From positions 37,730-101,729 of the forward strand of contig NZ_JAIEZV010000006.1 of NCBI RefSeq assembly GCF_019599545.1: a DNA stretch of 64,000 nucleotides. The letters run 5' to 3'. Made by a program: the position numbers and the translations under genes. Shown in pieces: positions 33,286 through 41,878 of the stretch. This DNA is from Halobacillus sp. Nhm2S1. GTDB taxonomy: Bacteria > Bacillota > Bacilli > Bacillales > Halobacillaceae. The notes under the pieces are model-generated. The model was not told the DNA's origin, did not search any database, and saw nothing but the letters and a program-made list of their open reading frames with translations. How positions within the stretch are numbered: position 1 is the stretch's first letter; the number at the start of each line of letters is the position of its first letter.

Positions 33286-33669
33286 TTATTCTGTGATCAC
33301 TTCTACTTCCCACTGGTCGTTGACGTATAGGCCAATGGCATCCACATTGAAGCCCCATGACTTCACAAGGTCTACAGATTCCTTAATTTGACCGGCTTTC
33401 ACATCACGATCAACAGGGTTACCGGCACAATTGTAGTGGCCGACAACAGCCACAACGCCAGACCCGTGCTTGTCTACAGAAATGCCAATTTTCGTTTTGA
33501 CAGCATTCAGCTGATCTTCAGTGCCTTCCAACAAGAACTTGGTCGGGCCTGCTTCTGTAATCATGTCGATATATTCCGTACCATAACGTTCCTGCATCCA
33601 GTGGATGACGGGAAGCTGCACACGTCCATCCATACAATTAATTGCTGTTGCGAATGTTTTTTCTGCCAT
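33286..33669 (-). CDS. Very small beta-carbonic-anhydrase-like protein
   Basis: A 127-residue protein with the active-site pattern of beta-carbonic anhydrases in correct order: Cys12-x-Asp14-x-Arg16 (NCMDGRVQ) and His78-x2-Cys81 (GHYNCAGN). These would bind Zn through Cys, His, Cys with the Asp-Arg pair next to it. Typical beta enzymes have 170-230 residues, so N-terminal helices and the C-terminal extension are missing. Carbonic anhydrase activity is possible but not certain. Start ATG 33669 is behind GGAGGGA. Confidence 0.75.
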   Translation of the reverse strand: MAEKTFATAINCMDGRVQLPVIHWMQERYGTEYIDMITEAGPTKFLLEGTEDQLNAVKTKIGISVDKHGSGVVAVVGHYNCAGNPVDRDVKAGQIKESVDLVKSWGFNVDAIGLYVNDQWEVEVITE

Positions 33670-33716
33670 AAAAAATCCCTCCACTATTAAATTTCTATAT
33701 TTATTTTATCATAACA

Positions 33717-33751
33717 AAAAAGCAGCAGGAGTGGGTGCCCTGCTGCTTTTT
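33717..33751 (-). terminator. Intrinsic terminator
   Basis: AAAAGCAGCAGG and CCTGCTGCTTTT perfect stem, 9-base loop, downstream of the gene ending at 33753. Confidence 0.88.
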
Positions 33752-33752
33752 A

Positions 33753-35462
33753 TCAATTGATGCCTTGAATCTGCATTTCTTCTACAGTTGCTGTTCCATT
33801 ATCACGAATACGCGCCTGAATATTTACTTGATCTCCCTCTTTCAGGAAAATGGCGAGAGGGGCTTTACTCGTATTGACCGTATAGATAGTCGTTTCCCCT
33901 TCTAATAAAAATTGAACAGACTGCCTGGAGTCGGTAGAAGTAACTAGAACGCGGTTGATTGTTCCTGACTTCTCCGTCAAATCGACACCTTGGCTTCCCT
34001 CCACGCTGCTTGGGTCCTGGGCGATTTGCAGACGATAGGCGTTCAACGTCTGTTTGGCCGTGTCTCCAAATACAGCAAAGTCTGAATCGGCTGCCTTAAT
34101 GTATGCATACTGCTTGAACAATCCATTCGGATCTAGCACGTTTACAATCCATGTCGGATGACCATCTACGTTATAGAGGACCGGCATCGTTCCTGTCCAG
34201 TTTTTCTCAGGATACTGTTTGTTGACGATCTGTACAGCTCCTTTGCTGTCCATGATCCCCTGATTTTGCTGGCCGTTGTAGTATGTCAGTTCTCCTGTCC
34301 GGGCATTGATTAACGTATAACCAAGGGCAGAATCAATATTTTCCTTCGGTGAGGCCATATCCGTGAAGTAGAACATTTCACCCGCTTCATTGAATATCGG
34401 TGTCACACTGCTTTCAGTCCCCGACTCATTCGGGATCTTTACATCTTTTTTTCCAAAGATCGAATTCAACCAGCCATTTACATACTTACCAAAGTACTCA
34501 TTTTCAATCGCTGCCAGTTCTGAGCTTACCGACCCTTCCACGAAGTCAGGAGCATCGGAAGATTCAAACGTTTCGACGTCACCGGATACGGGGTCGACAA
34601 TGGCCACTTTGATATCCTTCATATCCGGGCGGTTGGAAAACAGCAACGGCTTATAGATTGTTTGGACATACCATGGTTTGCCTTCGTCATCGACTTCAAT
34701 TTGCGCTTCTCCACTTTGGATATAATCCGGATGTTTCCCATAGACGACACGCTGCACATTGTGATTGAAGAAACTTGAGTTTGTGTACCTCATTTTGCTC
34801 TGTACAAACTCCGGCTGCGCATTGATATTCGTTGCTGTAATCGTAAAGTATCCTTCTGTTTCTTTTCCTCGCAAGTAACGCCAGAAACTTGAAAACTCTA
34901 CCGGTGCTACATAAGAGATTTCACCATCAATTCGCTGGGCCTGTAGTTTACCTAAATCATAGAATTGCGTATTGGGAACGACACTCATCGCTTTTTGCAC
35001 CTTGTTCCGTGCTGATTCAGGTGCTACAGAAATGGGCGTGTTTTCTTCATTCAAAGGACGAGCTTCCTCTTCCTCTGATTTAGAAATGCTGTCATAGCTG
35101 TCCTCCAAAGCCAGAATGCTGTAAATGAAAACACCAATCACCGCGACCGCTACACCTAAAATTACGATTCCTGACAGTGAACGGTGCATCGTTTGATATT
35201 GCACCGGTACTTTGGCTCCTCCATACACTAAAGGAACAAACAAAACAGCGACAATCACATTAAGAATCAACATATTCGGTACCGTAATCGTCGGCATGAA
35301 CGCATAAACGACGAAGAACATTACGATGATCCCGAAAACCAGGACTCCCAATGCCGTTTTCATGATTTTCTTTCTTCTCATTCGATTTTTTACATAGACG
35401 ATGATTGACAACGCCAAAAATAATAGAAAAGATAAGACCGTTGTCATGACTATTCCAATCAT
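33753..35462 (-). CDS. Large membrane-anchored protein of unknown function
   Basis: A 569-residue protein: four N-terminal helices (about 5-25, 37-57, 63-82, 94-116), an acidic linker ('SKSEEEEARPLNEENT') and a 430-residue extracytoplasmic part. That part contains repeated strand-loop units such as 'EVDDEGKPWYVQTIYKP' with 'VAIVDPVSGDVETFE', and later 'GYTLINARTGELTYYNG', which look like PepSY-type repeats. The last 90 residues ('TINRVLVTSTDSRQSVQFLL') look like an OB-type beta barrel. I do not recognise a characterised homologue. Start ATG follows AAAGGGGGA. Single gene. Confidence 0.7.
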   Translation of the reverse strand: MIGIVMTTVLSFLLFLALSIIVYVKNRMRRKKIMKTALGVLVFGIIVMFFVVYAFMPTITVPNMLILNVIVAVLFVPLVYGGAKVPVQYQTMHRSLSGIVILGVAVAVIGVFIYSILALEDSYDSISKSEEEEARPLNEENTPISVAPESARNKVQKAMSVVPNTQFYDLGKLQAQRIDGEISYVAPVEFSSFWRYLRGKETEGYFTITATNINAQPEFVQSKMRYTNSSFFNHNVQRVVYGKHPDYIQSGEAQIEVDDEGKPWYVQTIYKPLLFSNRPDMKDIKVAIVDPVSGDVETFESSDAPDFVEGSVSSELAAIENEYFGKYVNGWLNSIFGKKDVKIPNESGTESSVTPIFNEAGEMFYFTDMASPKENIDSALGYTLINARTGELTYYNGQQNQGIMDSKGAVQIVNKQYPEKNWTGTMPVLYNVDGHPTWIVNVLDPNGLFKQYAYIKAADSDFAVFGDTAKQTLNAYRLQIAQDPSSVEGSQGVDLTEKSGTINRVLVTSTDSRQSVQFLLEGETTIYTVNTSKAPLAIFLKEGDQVNIQARIRDNGTATVEEMQIQGIN

Positions 35463-35539
35463 TATGTATCCCCCTTTTTTCTCCTTATTTCTTACGTTTG
35501 AATCTTCCGTTATGTTTCAATTATATGTTCAATCATGAG

Positions 35540-35570
35540 AAAAAGCAGAACAATTACGTTCTGCTTTTCT
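35540..35570 (-). terminator. Intrinsic terminator overlapping the MBL gene end
   Basis: AAAAGCAGAAC/GTTCTGCTTTT perfect 11-bp stem with a 6-base loop. Confidence 0.85.
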
Positions 35571-36504
35571 TTTTCAAGTAGTCGGCAAGGCCCATGGAAC
35601 ATACTTCTATATCTAATTTGAGAATATCATAGACCTTATGATCCTTCGGAATTCCTTTTTCATCTAAAAAGGACGATACACGATCATGAAGACGCTGTTG
35701 AACACCATCCAATCCTAGGCCCTGCTCTAAGGCATCCTTCGCTTCACTCACAAAAACAGGGACCCAGTCAGTGACTTGGTCAAACGTTTGATCAGGATGC
35801 TCCGTCTTGCCGAAGTGACCGAAATAAAGACAAGAAGGGTTCATATCCCGAAAACGACGGATGCACGCAACCATTGCATCTGGATCGAACTGGTTTGGTG
35901 AAGTTGTTGGCAAATAAAAAGTCAGTCCATGATCTTCGGTCTGATGATACCGGATCCCTGCCGTATCCCCAGTGAAGATTCCATTACTCTGTGAATCATG
36001 AATACCAAGATGGTGCTTCGCATGTCCTGGAGTGTCGTAAAATGTGAGTTTACGATTCTGGGAAAGCAAAAGCGTATCTCCGTCTGTCTTTGTTTCCAGT
36101 TTCTCTTCCGGTATAGGAAGAATCGGGTCGAACAATTCATCAAACGTTTCTCCATACACCGCCTTCGCTCCTTGAATCAAACGTGAAGGATCTGCGAGGT
36201 GCCGTTTCCCTTTTTCATGAACAATGACCTGCGCATTGGGACATTCTTGCAAAAGCAGCCCAGCACCACCTGCGTGATCCAAATGGATATGCGTCAAAAC
36301 TACATACGCTACTTTTTCTTTGGGAATCTTCAGCTCTTCCAAACCAGCAAGTACTCTCGGCACAGAAGGACTCGGACCCGTTTCCACGAGTGTAATGTCA
36401 TCCCCTAACAAAACATATGTACCTGTTCGTCCTTCAAATCCCATATCATAACCATCAATCAAAAACACATCATTTCCTAAATCCATCGGCGCTCTCTTTT
36501 TCAA
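35554..36504 (-). CDS. MBL-fold metallohydrolase
   Basis: About 316 residues. Metal motif THIHLDHAGG (HxHxDH), then 'DTPGHAKHH' for the third His site and 'IFTGDTAG' for the bridging Asp, and His in 'LYFGHFG'. This is a complete two-metal site. Likely substrates are thioesters, lactones or small phosphoesters, as in the glyoxalase II-like branch; no specific assignment. I choose TTG 36504, eight bases behind GAGG; GTG 36513 lies inside the ribosome site. Confidence 0.85.
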   Translation of the reverse strand: MKKRAPMDLGNDVFLIDGYDMGFEGRTGTYVLLGDDITLVETGPSPSVPRVLAGLEELKIPKEKVAYVVLTHIHLDHAGGAGLLLQECPNAQVIVHEKGKRHLADPSRLIQGAKAVYGETFDELFDPILPIPEEKLETKTDGDTLLLSQNRKLTFYDTPGHAKHHLGIHDSQSNGIFTGDTAGIRYHQTEDHGLTFYLPTTSPNQFDPDAMVACIRRFRDMNPSCLYFGHFGKTEHPDQTFDQVTDWVPVFVSEAKDALEQGLGLDGVQQRLHDRVSSFLDEKGIPKDHKVYDILKLDIEVCSMGLADYLKKKSRT

Positions 36505-36631
36505 TTCCTTCACCTCACCTTATGAATTATCTCTAGTGTACTAGAATTTAACAAATAATGATAACGCTTTCTTAAATGGCCGTTCCGCTTCTCATTGTTT
36601 TATATAAGCTCCCTTTAGTTAAAGAAGCAAC

Positions 36632-36646
36632 TTCGAGACTTTTGTG
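36632..36646. repeat. Fragment of the 168-bp repeat element
   Basis: TTCGAGACTTTTGTG is identical to 32426-32440, the left end of the element at 32423. No right end is found nearby. Confidence 0.5.
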
Positions 36647-36755
36647 TTAAGGGAGCGGTGGTTGGTAAAACGGCTCGCCTTAAAAAACTCAAAAGAAATG
36701 GATGGTCACACTTTTTGGGCTGGGTGAATATCATGGTCTTGAGGAGATGGTTAAA

Positions 36756-37115
36756 ATGACAGAAGAACGAAAAATGCACCAACAAGGTCATACGCAGCCT
36801 TCCTATGAGCAGTGCAATAAAATGAAGTATTATCATGTCATGGTCCAAACCAAGGACGGGCAAAGCTTTGATGGAATCATCACCGATGTAAACAACGACA
36901 AGCTGACAATCTTAATCAGCGAAGACGTCATGGTCGATGAGAACGGAAATGCTATGGATGAACGTCAATATGGATACGGACGCCGTCGTGCACGTCGCTT
37001 CCGTCGTCGAACTTTTCCACTAGCCGGCCTTGCTACATTAGCGCTTTTTCCATACTTGGCAAGTCCGTACCCCTATTACTACCCTTACCCATACGGATAC
37101 CCTTACTACTACTAA
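36756..37115 (+). CDS. Sm-like domain protein with Arg-rich and Tyr/Pro-rich tail
   Basis: 119 residues. The central part 'HVMVQTKDGQSFDGIITDVN' followed by 'DKLTILISEDV' has the strand pattern of an Sm/Hfq-like or Gly-Gly-type small barrel. Next comes an Arg block (RRRARRFRRR), a hydrophobic stretch (FPLAGLATLALFPYL), and a tail of Tyr, Pro and Gly (PYPYYYPYPYGYPYYY). Similar proteins occur in other Bacillaceae, some misnamed as kinases; a link to spore coat or surface is only a guess. Start ATG 36756 is nine bases behind GAGGAG. Confidence 0.75.
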   Translation: MTEERKMHQQGHTQPSYEQCNKMKYYHVMVQTKDGQSFDGIITDVNNDKLTILISEDVMVDENGNAMDERQYGYGRRRARRFRRRTFPLAGLATLALFPYLASPYPYYYPYPYGYPYYY

Positions 37116-37175
37116 GCGATCCACGTTCCCATCGATAGCGGATGTTCACTTATCTCAATTACATGGAATAAATTA

Positions 37176-37214
37176 CCGTACCAGGTCATCCATATTATGG
37201 AATATCCGGTACGG
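37176..37214. repeat. Dispersed palindromic repeat, copy C (39 bp)
   Basis: Begins CCGTACCAGGTCATCCA and ends TATCCGGTACGG, pairing with few mismatches. CATTTTTTTATG follows on the plus strand. It lies between the convergent Sm-like gene and cydC and works as a terminator for the first. Confidence 0.85.
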
Positions 37215-37221
37215 CATTTTT

Positions 37222-38931
37222 TTATGTGCTGAATATGTTTTTTTCGATTTGTTTCATTTCGTAGAAGTATCCTTGCTTTTGCATGAGGTTGTCATAAGAA
37301 CCTGCTTCTACAACTTTCCCTTCGGCCATGACGATGATTTGGTCCATCTTTTCGAGACCGCTCAAGCGGTGGCTGATGAGAACAACGGTATCTTGAGACG
37401 CTCGTTCATACAGGGAATTGAAGATCCTCCGTTCGGTCAGCGCATCGACAGAAGAGGTCGGTTCATCGAGCAGCCAGACACGTTTTCCCTTCAGAAAAGC
37501 TCTTGCTATGGACAGGCGCTGACGTTCTCCTCCCGAAAGGTTTTCCCCTTTTTCAAAAACTGGTTGGTCCAGGTCAAAGTCCAGCCCCACCTCTTCCAGC
37601 ACAAGGTTCATCTCTTCATCGGTGAGGTCTTGTCCTGCTAGCTGGAGGTTCTCACGGATCGTCCCGTAAAAATAATGGTTCTCCTGAAGTACGACATTGC
37701 TGTTCTCCCATATGCTCTCTTCTGATATGTCCGTGATGTCCATACCATTGAGCATGAATTCACCTTCAGAGGGGAGTTGGAATTTCATAAACAGTTGCAG
37801 GAGTGTTGATTTTCCGGATCCACTGGCTCCGACAATGGCCGTTTTACTTCCAGAGGGAATAGTTACATTGACACCTGTAAGCGCCTCTCTTTCCTCATTG
37901 GGAAAACGGTAACTGACATTAGTCAATTGGAAACTAGGAGCCAGCTCCCCATCAATTTTGTACGTATCTGACCCACGATTGTCTTCCTCTACTATAGAAA
38001 AAAGCCGTTCTGATGCTTGTTTACTATCATCAAGGTGACTTGGTAGAACAGCCATCGGTGCTGCGTTTTCAAAGACTGTCAACGAAATCATCACGAGCAT
38101 CGCCAGGAACAGACCATTTAAGTCTCCTTCAGCCACAAGAAAGGCACCAAGTCCTGTGACAACCCACGATACAAGAAGTGTTGCAAACGTGTTCCATGAA
38201 TGACTGGAGAGCATTTGACGACTGTTGCGCTCATCTTCTCGAATATAATCATCTGAAGACTGCTGAAGCGTTTCTTTTTTCTCTTCCAGCTGTTGATAGA
38301 TTTTAAGGTCACGGAAACCGTACAGCCATTCGGCCGCTTCGGTTGATACCACCCCACGCGCATGTCTTACACGGGGGGTTAGTTTTCGTTGTCTGACGGT
38401 GTACCAGGCTGGAATCATCAGCCCCGTAACGATGAGACCTAAGAGAAGCACGAGGGCTACAGAAATAGAGAAGATGGATGTGAAAACGATGGTCCCTAAA
38501 AAGATGATGACAAGGACCACAGGTGGATAATACACCCGCAAAAAGAAGTTTTGCAGACTTTCTACATCACCGACAATCCGTGAGAGCAAATCACCACTCC
38601 TGTATTTTTGGAAAACCCTCGGTGCATGCGGCTCAATTTTTTTATAAAAAGCAAGCCGTAGGTTACTTAAGATTGTAAAAGTCGCTCTATGTGAGAAATA
38701 TCTTTCAGCATAACGACCGAGCGCCCTTGCAAACCCGAACAACTTCAAAAAAGCGATAAGAACCGTCAAGGCATACAACGGTGGGATGAGGGCAGCCCTG
38801 GATATTAAATAACCACTGGCACCAAACAGCCCGACCGCTGACATTCCGGCAAGAAAGCCGAAAACGATGGAAAGCACAATATCCCTTTTCTCCAATACGA
38901 CTAAACGGATGACTTCTCTCAGTTCCTTCAT
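37222..38931 (-). CDS. cydC: Thiol-reductant ABC exporter subunit CydC
   Basis: A 569-residue fused permease-ATPase. Six helices (1-310), then ATPase: Walker A GASGSGKST, signature LSGGERQRLS, Walker B VWLLDEPTSSVD, H-loop LISHR. 'YLISRAALIPPLYALTVLIAFLKLFGFARALGRYAERYFSH' is split here as known CydC features: 'GFARALGRYAERYFSH' is a strong CydC signature. With CydD it exports thiols needed to assemble cytochrome bd oxidase. It overlaps cydD by 4 bases (ATGA-type). Ends at a hairpin. Confidence 0.93.
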   Translation of the reverse strand: MKELREVIRLVVLEKRDIVLSIVFGFLAGMSAVGLFGASGYLISRAALIPPLYALTVLIAFLKLFGFARALGRYAERYFSHRATFTILSNLRLAFYKKIEPHAPRVFQKYRSGDLLSRIVGDVESLQNFFLRVYYPPVVLVIIFLGTIVFTSIFSISVALVLLLGLIVTGLMIPAWYTVRQRKLTPRVRHARGVVSTEAAEWLYGFRDLKIYQQLEEKKETLQQSSDDYIREDERNSRQMLSSHSWNTFATLLVSWVVTGLGAFLVAEGDLNGLFLAMLVMISLTVFENAAPMAVLPSHLDDSKQASERLFSIVEEDNRGSDTYKIDGELAPSFQLTNVSYRFPNEEREALTGVNVTIPSGSKTAIVGASGSGKSTLLQLFMKFQLPSEGEFMLNGMDITDISEESIWENSNVVLQENHYFYGTIRENLQLAGQDLTDEEMNLVLEEVGLDFDLDQPVFEKGENLSGGERQRLSIARAFLKGKRVWLLDEPTSSVDALTERRIFNSLYERASQDTVVLISHRLSGLEKMDQIIVMAEGKVVEAGSYDNLMQKQGYFYEMKQIEKNIFST

Positions 38932-40655
38932 GCCGAGTCCCCTCCTTGCTGGACGGTCACCATATCTCTATACTCTTTCACCGTTTCCAGAAGTTCTTCG
39001 TGCGTACCTATTCCAATAAGGTGACCACGATCGAGCAGCAAAATTTGATCAGCCTTTTTGATGGTATGCAGACGGTGGGCTACGGTGATGATCGTCGCGG
39101 TTTTCGCGAGCTCTTCCATAGAAGCTTGTAATATCCGTTCTGTCTTCAGATCGAGACCGGTCGTCGGTTCATCAAACAGAATGACAGAAGGCTTCTTTAG
39201 AAATGTACGCGCAAGAGCGAGACGTTGTTTCTCTCCTCCAGAAAGTCCGCGTCCGGCCTCTCCCACAGGGGTGTCGTAACCCTTTTCCAATGAGGCGATC
39301 AACTCGGCAATTCCCGCTCTCTCCGCTGCCTCCTGGATTTCTTCCTTGGAATGGTCCCCCCGACCGCCAATCGCAATGTTTTCTGCAATCGTTCCGGAAA
39401 ATAAATAGGGATGCTGGGAAATGTAGCTCACCCGAGAAAACCACTCCCTTTCCGCGTAATCAAAGAGGGAGCGATTATGGAGGGCGACAACTCCAGACGA
39501 TGGTTTAGCCAAACCCGCTAAAAGGTGCAGGAGCGTCGATTTCCCCGCCCCGCTTTTACCAACAATGGCGACCTGGTCATACGGCTTAATCGTTGCGGTC
39601 AAACCTTCCAATGCAAATCCTTTGTCGTAGGAAAAGCTTACTTGATCAAGCTCCAATGCAGGGGGATGTTCAGCTTCAAGCTTTTCGTCTCCCCACTGAA
39701 TGTGCTCTTCTTCTTTTTCAAGTTCTTCCGTCATGAGGTTTGCAGCGCCCGAAGCCCCTCTCCCTGTATGAAAAGCACTGCCGAAGTCCTTCAACGTCAA
39801 ATAAAATTCAGGGGCTAGGATTAAAATGAAAAAGGCGGTGAAAAAGGAAACACTCTCATAAACGACCAGTCGTATGGCAATTTCCAATGCAATTAGGCCG
39901 ATGCTGAGCATGGAAATGAACTCAAGCATCAAGGAAGAAACAAAGGCGACTTTCAATACTTCCATCGTCGCATCACGGAAACCGAGGCTGCTGGATTCAA
40001 TCTCTTCCTTTTGCTGCTTGGAACGTCCGAACAGCTTTAATGTCGTCAAACCTTGAAGCGTATCAAGAAACTTCCCGGAGAATGTGTTCAACTTCTCCAT
40101 CTGCTCTTCTGATTTCTTTTTTGTCATGACACCAATGATCGCCATAAACAAAGGAATAAAGGGAGCTGTAATAACCATGATCAGCCCCGAATAGATATGC
40201 TGGGTGAATACAACGATAAGGATCATCAACGGGATGATCATCGTTTGAATCATTTGTGGAATATAACTGCTGAAGTACCCGTCAATCTCGTCCACAGAAT
40301 CCATCAGCACACTGACTTTCCTTCCCGATTGCCCTTGTAAGGAGGCTTGAACGGGATTGCGCGCGTACTTTTCAATAATTGATTGACGGTAATAACGCTT
40401 CGCTTTGGAAGCAAGCGTTATGCCTGTCCGGCCGTTCATCCATGTAAACAGCGTCCGTCCTGCGAGCACAGCAAGCAATCCTGCGAGAAGGGGAAGGATA
40501 TCTTGAAAACGTTCCTCACCAAGGAAAATCCGGTCGACGATCGCAACGAAAAAATAGGATTGACCAATAATCGTGGCACCAATCAACACGGATGTGAGGA
40601 CCAACAGCATGAAAACTTTTCGATCTGAGAAAGCTAGTCTGCTGAGGTGCTTCAT
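38928..40655 (-). CDS. cydD: Thiol-reductant ABC exporter subunit CydD
   Basis: A 575-residue fused permease-ATPase: six helices, Walker A GKSGAGKST, signature LSGGEKQRLA, Walker B VILFDEPTTGLD, H-loop TVAHR. Partner of CydC. Upstream lies a Rex-type operator, which ties the pair to NADH/NAD+ ratio and low oxygen, as known for cyd genes of B. subtilis. The oxidase genes cydAB are not in this window, although they precede cydCD in B. subtilis. ATG is behind TAAGGAG. Confidence 0.93.
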   Translation of the reverse strand: MKHLSRLAFSDRKVFMLLVLTSVLIGATIIGQSYFFVAIVDRIFLGEERFQDILPLLAGLLAVLAGRTLFTWMNGRTGITLASKAKRYYRQSIIEKYARNPVQASLQGQSGRKVSVLMDSVDEIDGYFSSYIPQMIQTMIIPLMILIVVFTQHIYSGLIMVITAPFIPLFMAIIGVMTKKKSEEQMEKLNTFSGKFLDTLQGLTTLKLFGRSKQQKEEIESSSLGFRDATMEVLKVAFVSSLMLEFISMLSIGLIALEIAIRLVVYESVSFFTAFFILILAPEFYLTLKDFGSAFHTGRGASGAANLMTEELEKEEEHIQWGDEKLEAEHPPALELDQVSFSYDKGFALEGLTATIKPYDQVAIVGKSGAGKSTLLHLLAGLAKPSSGVVALHNRSLFDYAEREWFSRVSYISQHPYLFSGTIAENIAIGGRGDHSKEEIQEAAERAGIAELIASLEKGYDTPVGEAGRGLSGGEKQRLALARTFLKKPSVILFDEPTTGLDLKTERILQASMEELAKTATIITVAHRLHTIKKADQILLLDRGHLIGIGTHEELLETVKEYRDMVTVQQGGDSA

Positions 40656-40682
40656 TTATATAAAAACTCCTTACATATGTTT

Positions 40683-40700
40683 TTGTGAAATAGTTCACAT
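40683..40700 (-). promoter_or_regulatory. Rex operator upstream of cydDC
   Basis: TTGTGAAATAGTTCACAT: the half-sites TTGTGAA and TTCACA(T) are spaced by 4 bases as in the Rex consensus. It lies 28 bases upstream of the cydD start. TATAAT on the minus strand lies just upstream (near 40705-40715). Confidence 0.82.
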
Positions 40701-40991
40701 TACAATCATTATAATTCATGAATCGGTTCATTGCTAAAAATTAAACTGAAGATTCTATGACAATTCTATATCATCGTCCCCTTAATAAACAGCGGTCATA
40801 CGTAACTCAACACACAGCTGCTCAAGGTACCTTTTCTCTATCATTTCCCTCTCTACCATGATGGAGACCTTTTAATATGTATAAAGGAGCATTCGTCATT
40901 CTCTTCCCTTTTTGATGATTTTAAAGACACGTGCTTCACGATGCTCCTGAACATTGCCACACGAACGGACCTGTTCACATGGTATATAAAT

Positions 40992-41023
40992 AAAAAAAAC
41001 CTACAGGATTCATTTCCTGAAGG
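40992..41023 (-). terminator. Intrinsic terminator with no known gene upstream
   Basis: On the minus strand CCTTCAGGA pairs with TCCTGTAGG (one mismatch) around a 6-base loop, then eight T. No annotated gene precedes it; the transcript it ends would start in the gap. Confidence 0.7.
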
Positions 41024-41123
41024 CTTGCGTAGTGCTTTATACTGTTGAAACAGCCCTTATCTATTTCGTTTACTGCTGAAGTTGATGCGCCCTATAGTCA
41101 TAAGTTAAGTACGAGGTTCTACG

Positions 41124-41258
41124 TTAGCCAGCGGTTTTATAAGGGAAGGATTTCCTTTCGAGTAAATGGGCACGGGAGAGATGGAGTAATCGTCCAGTCA
41201 TACAAGAAAACCCCGCTGCTGTAACGTCAGGTAAATGCCTTGAAACTAGTGTTATCAC
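41124..41258 (-). CDS. Possible small protein in the gap
   Basis: A 44-residue frame beginning at GTG with TTGGAGGTGGG ten bases upstream and TATATAAG before that, followed downstream by the terminator at 40992. It begins MITLVSRHLPDVTAAGFSCM and is basic and without membrane segment. No family is recognised. The unit of promoter-like sequence, ribosome site, frame and terminator is the only support. Confidence 0.25.
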   Translation of the reverse strand: MITLVSRHLPDVTAAGFSCMTGRLLHLSRAHLLERKSFPYKTAG

Positions 41259-41733
41259 CCTCGTCCCACCTCCAAAACTCTTATATAATAGATGTCGCTT
41301 CTACAAATTTTGTTTTTTTGCGTTTGTTTGACCAGTTAATAACAGCCAAACCATATAGAGTAGAGTGAGCAAGCAAAACGGCCTCCTCTTTTATTTCGAT
41401 TATTCCAGTCCCGAGAGAGTCTCAGGCACCTCTATCAGACCGAGATAATCTTAGGATCGTTAAATTTTATGATATATTTCTCCATTCATCTGTTCCAAAT
41501 CATGCATATTCTACCCAGTTATCCTATTCCATACTAAATGCACCATACGGTCGCACCGGCAGAATCGAATCATTTGCTACCTGAAGATATTCCTTACCAG
41601 ATTCAGGTGTAAGTTACCTGAATGCCTTTCATTTCCTGATTCGTTAATTTTGTTAATTAAAAATTTAACTTTTTGAATACTCTTTACGTTAACAAGCCTT
41701 TGGAAGCTTGTCAAAGCGAAAAATTTTTTAAAT

Positions 41734-41777
41734 CGCCTATAACCTATGAGATGATAGGGCTTAAGGCGATTTTTTTC
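41734..41777 (+). terminator. Intrinsic terminator-like hairpin in the gap
   Basis: AATCGCCT and AAGGCGATT form the base of a stem with a shorter inner pairing (CCTAT/ATAGG), followed by seven T. It lies just before the GbsR promoter, without a known upstream gene. Confidence 0.6.
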
Positions 41778-41788
41778 TAAAATGGATT

Positions 41789-41816
41789 TTGACAAGCGAT
41801 TTTTATTCGTTAAGAT
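41789..41816 (+). promoter_or_regulatory. Sigma-A promoter of the GbsR-like gene
   Basis: TTGACA (41789-41794) and TAAGAT (41811-41816) with 16 bases between them, 63 bases before the start codon. Confidence 0.55.
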
Positions 41817-41878
41817 AAAGTCTGTAAAGAAAAAATTTAATAAAGTTAATTGCTTTTACGCCTGTGAGGAGGTTTTTA

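Larger units (their letters stand above)
40720..41878. other. Gene-poor gap of about 1.15 kb
   Basis: No frame of normal length is supported. Visible contents are a minus-strand terminator (40992-41023), a small minus-strand frame (41124-41258), a plus-strand terminator-like hairpin (41734-41777), and the GbsR promoter (41789-41816). The rest has no clear structure. Two segments (41140-41240 and 41400-41450) have short resemblances to riboswitch motifs that did not hold up. Confidence 0.6.

Noticed and set aside
41140..41240. Resemblance to a cobalamin riboswitch (AAGGGAAGG and CCCCGCTGCTGTAA)
   Set aside because: Spacing between the two motifs is too long, the closing GCCACTG-type box is missing, and no B12-related gene follows.
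41170..41450. Resemblance to a glycine riboswitch (CGGGAGAG, and CTCAGGCA-AGAC-GAG)
   Set aside because: The central GCCGAAGG-type motifs are missing and no glycine gene follows; matches are too short.
41577..41795. 72-codon minus-strand frame in the gap
   Set aside because: It starts at TTG without a ribosome site, overlaps the 41734 hairpin and is AT-driven in composition.
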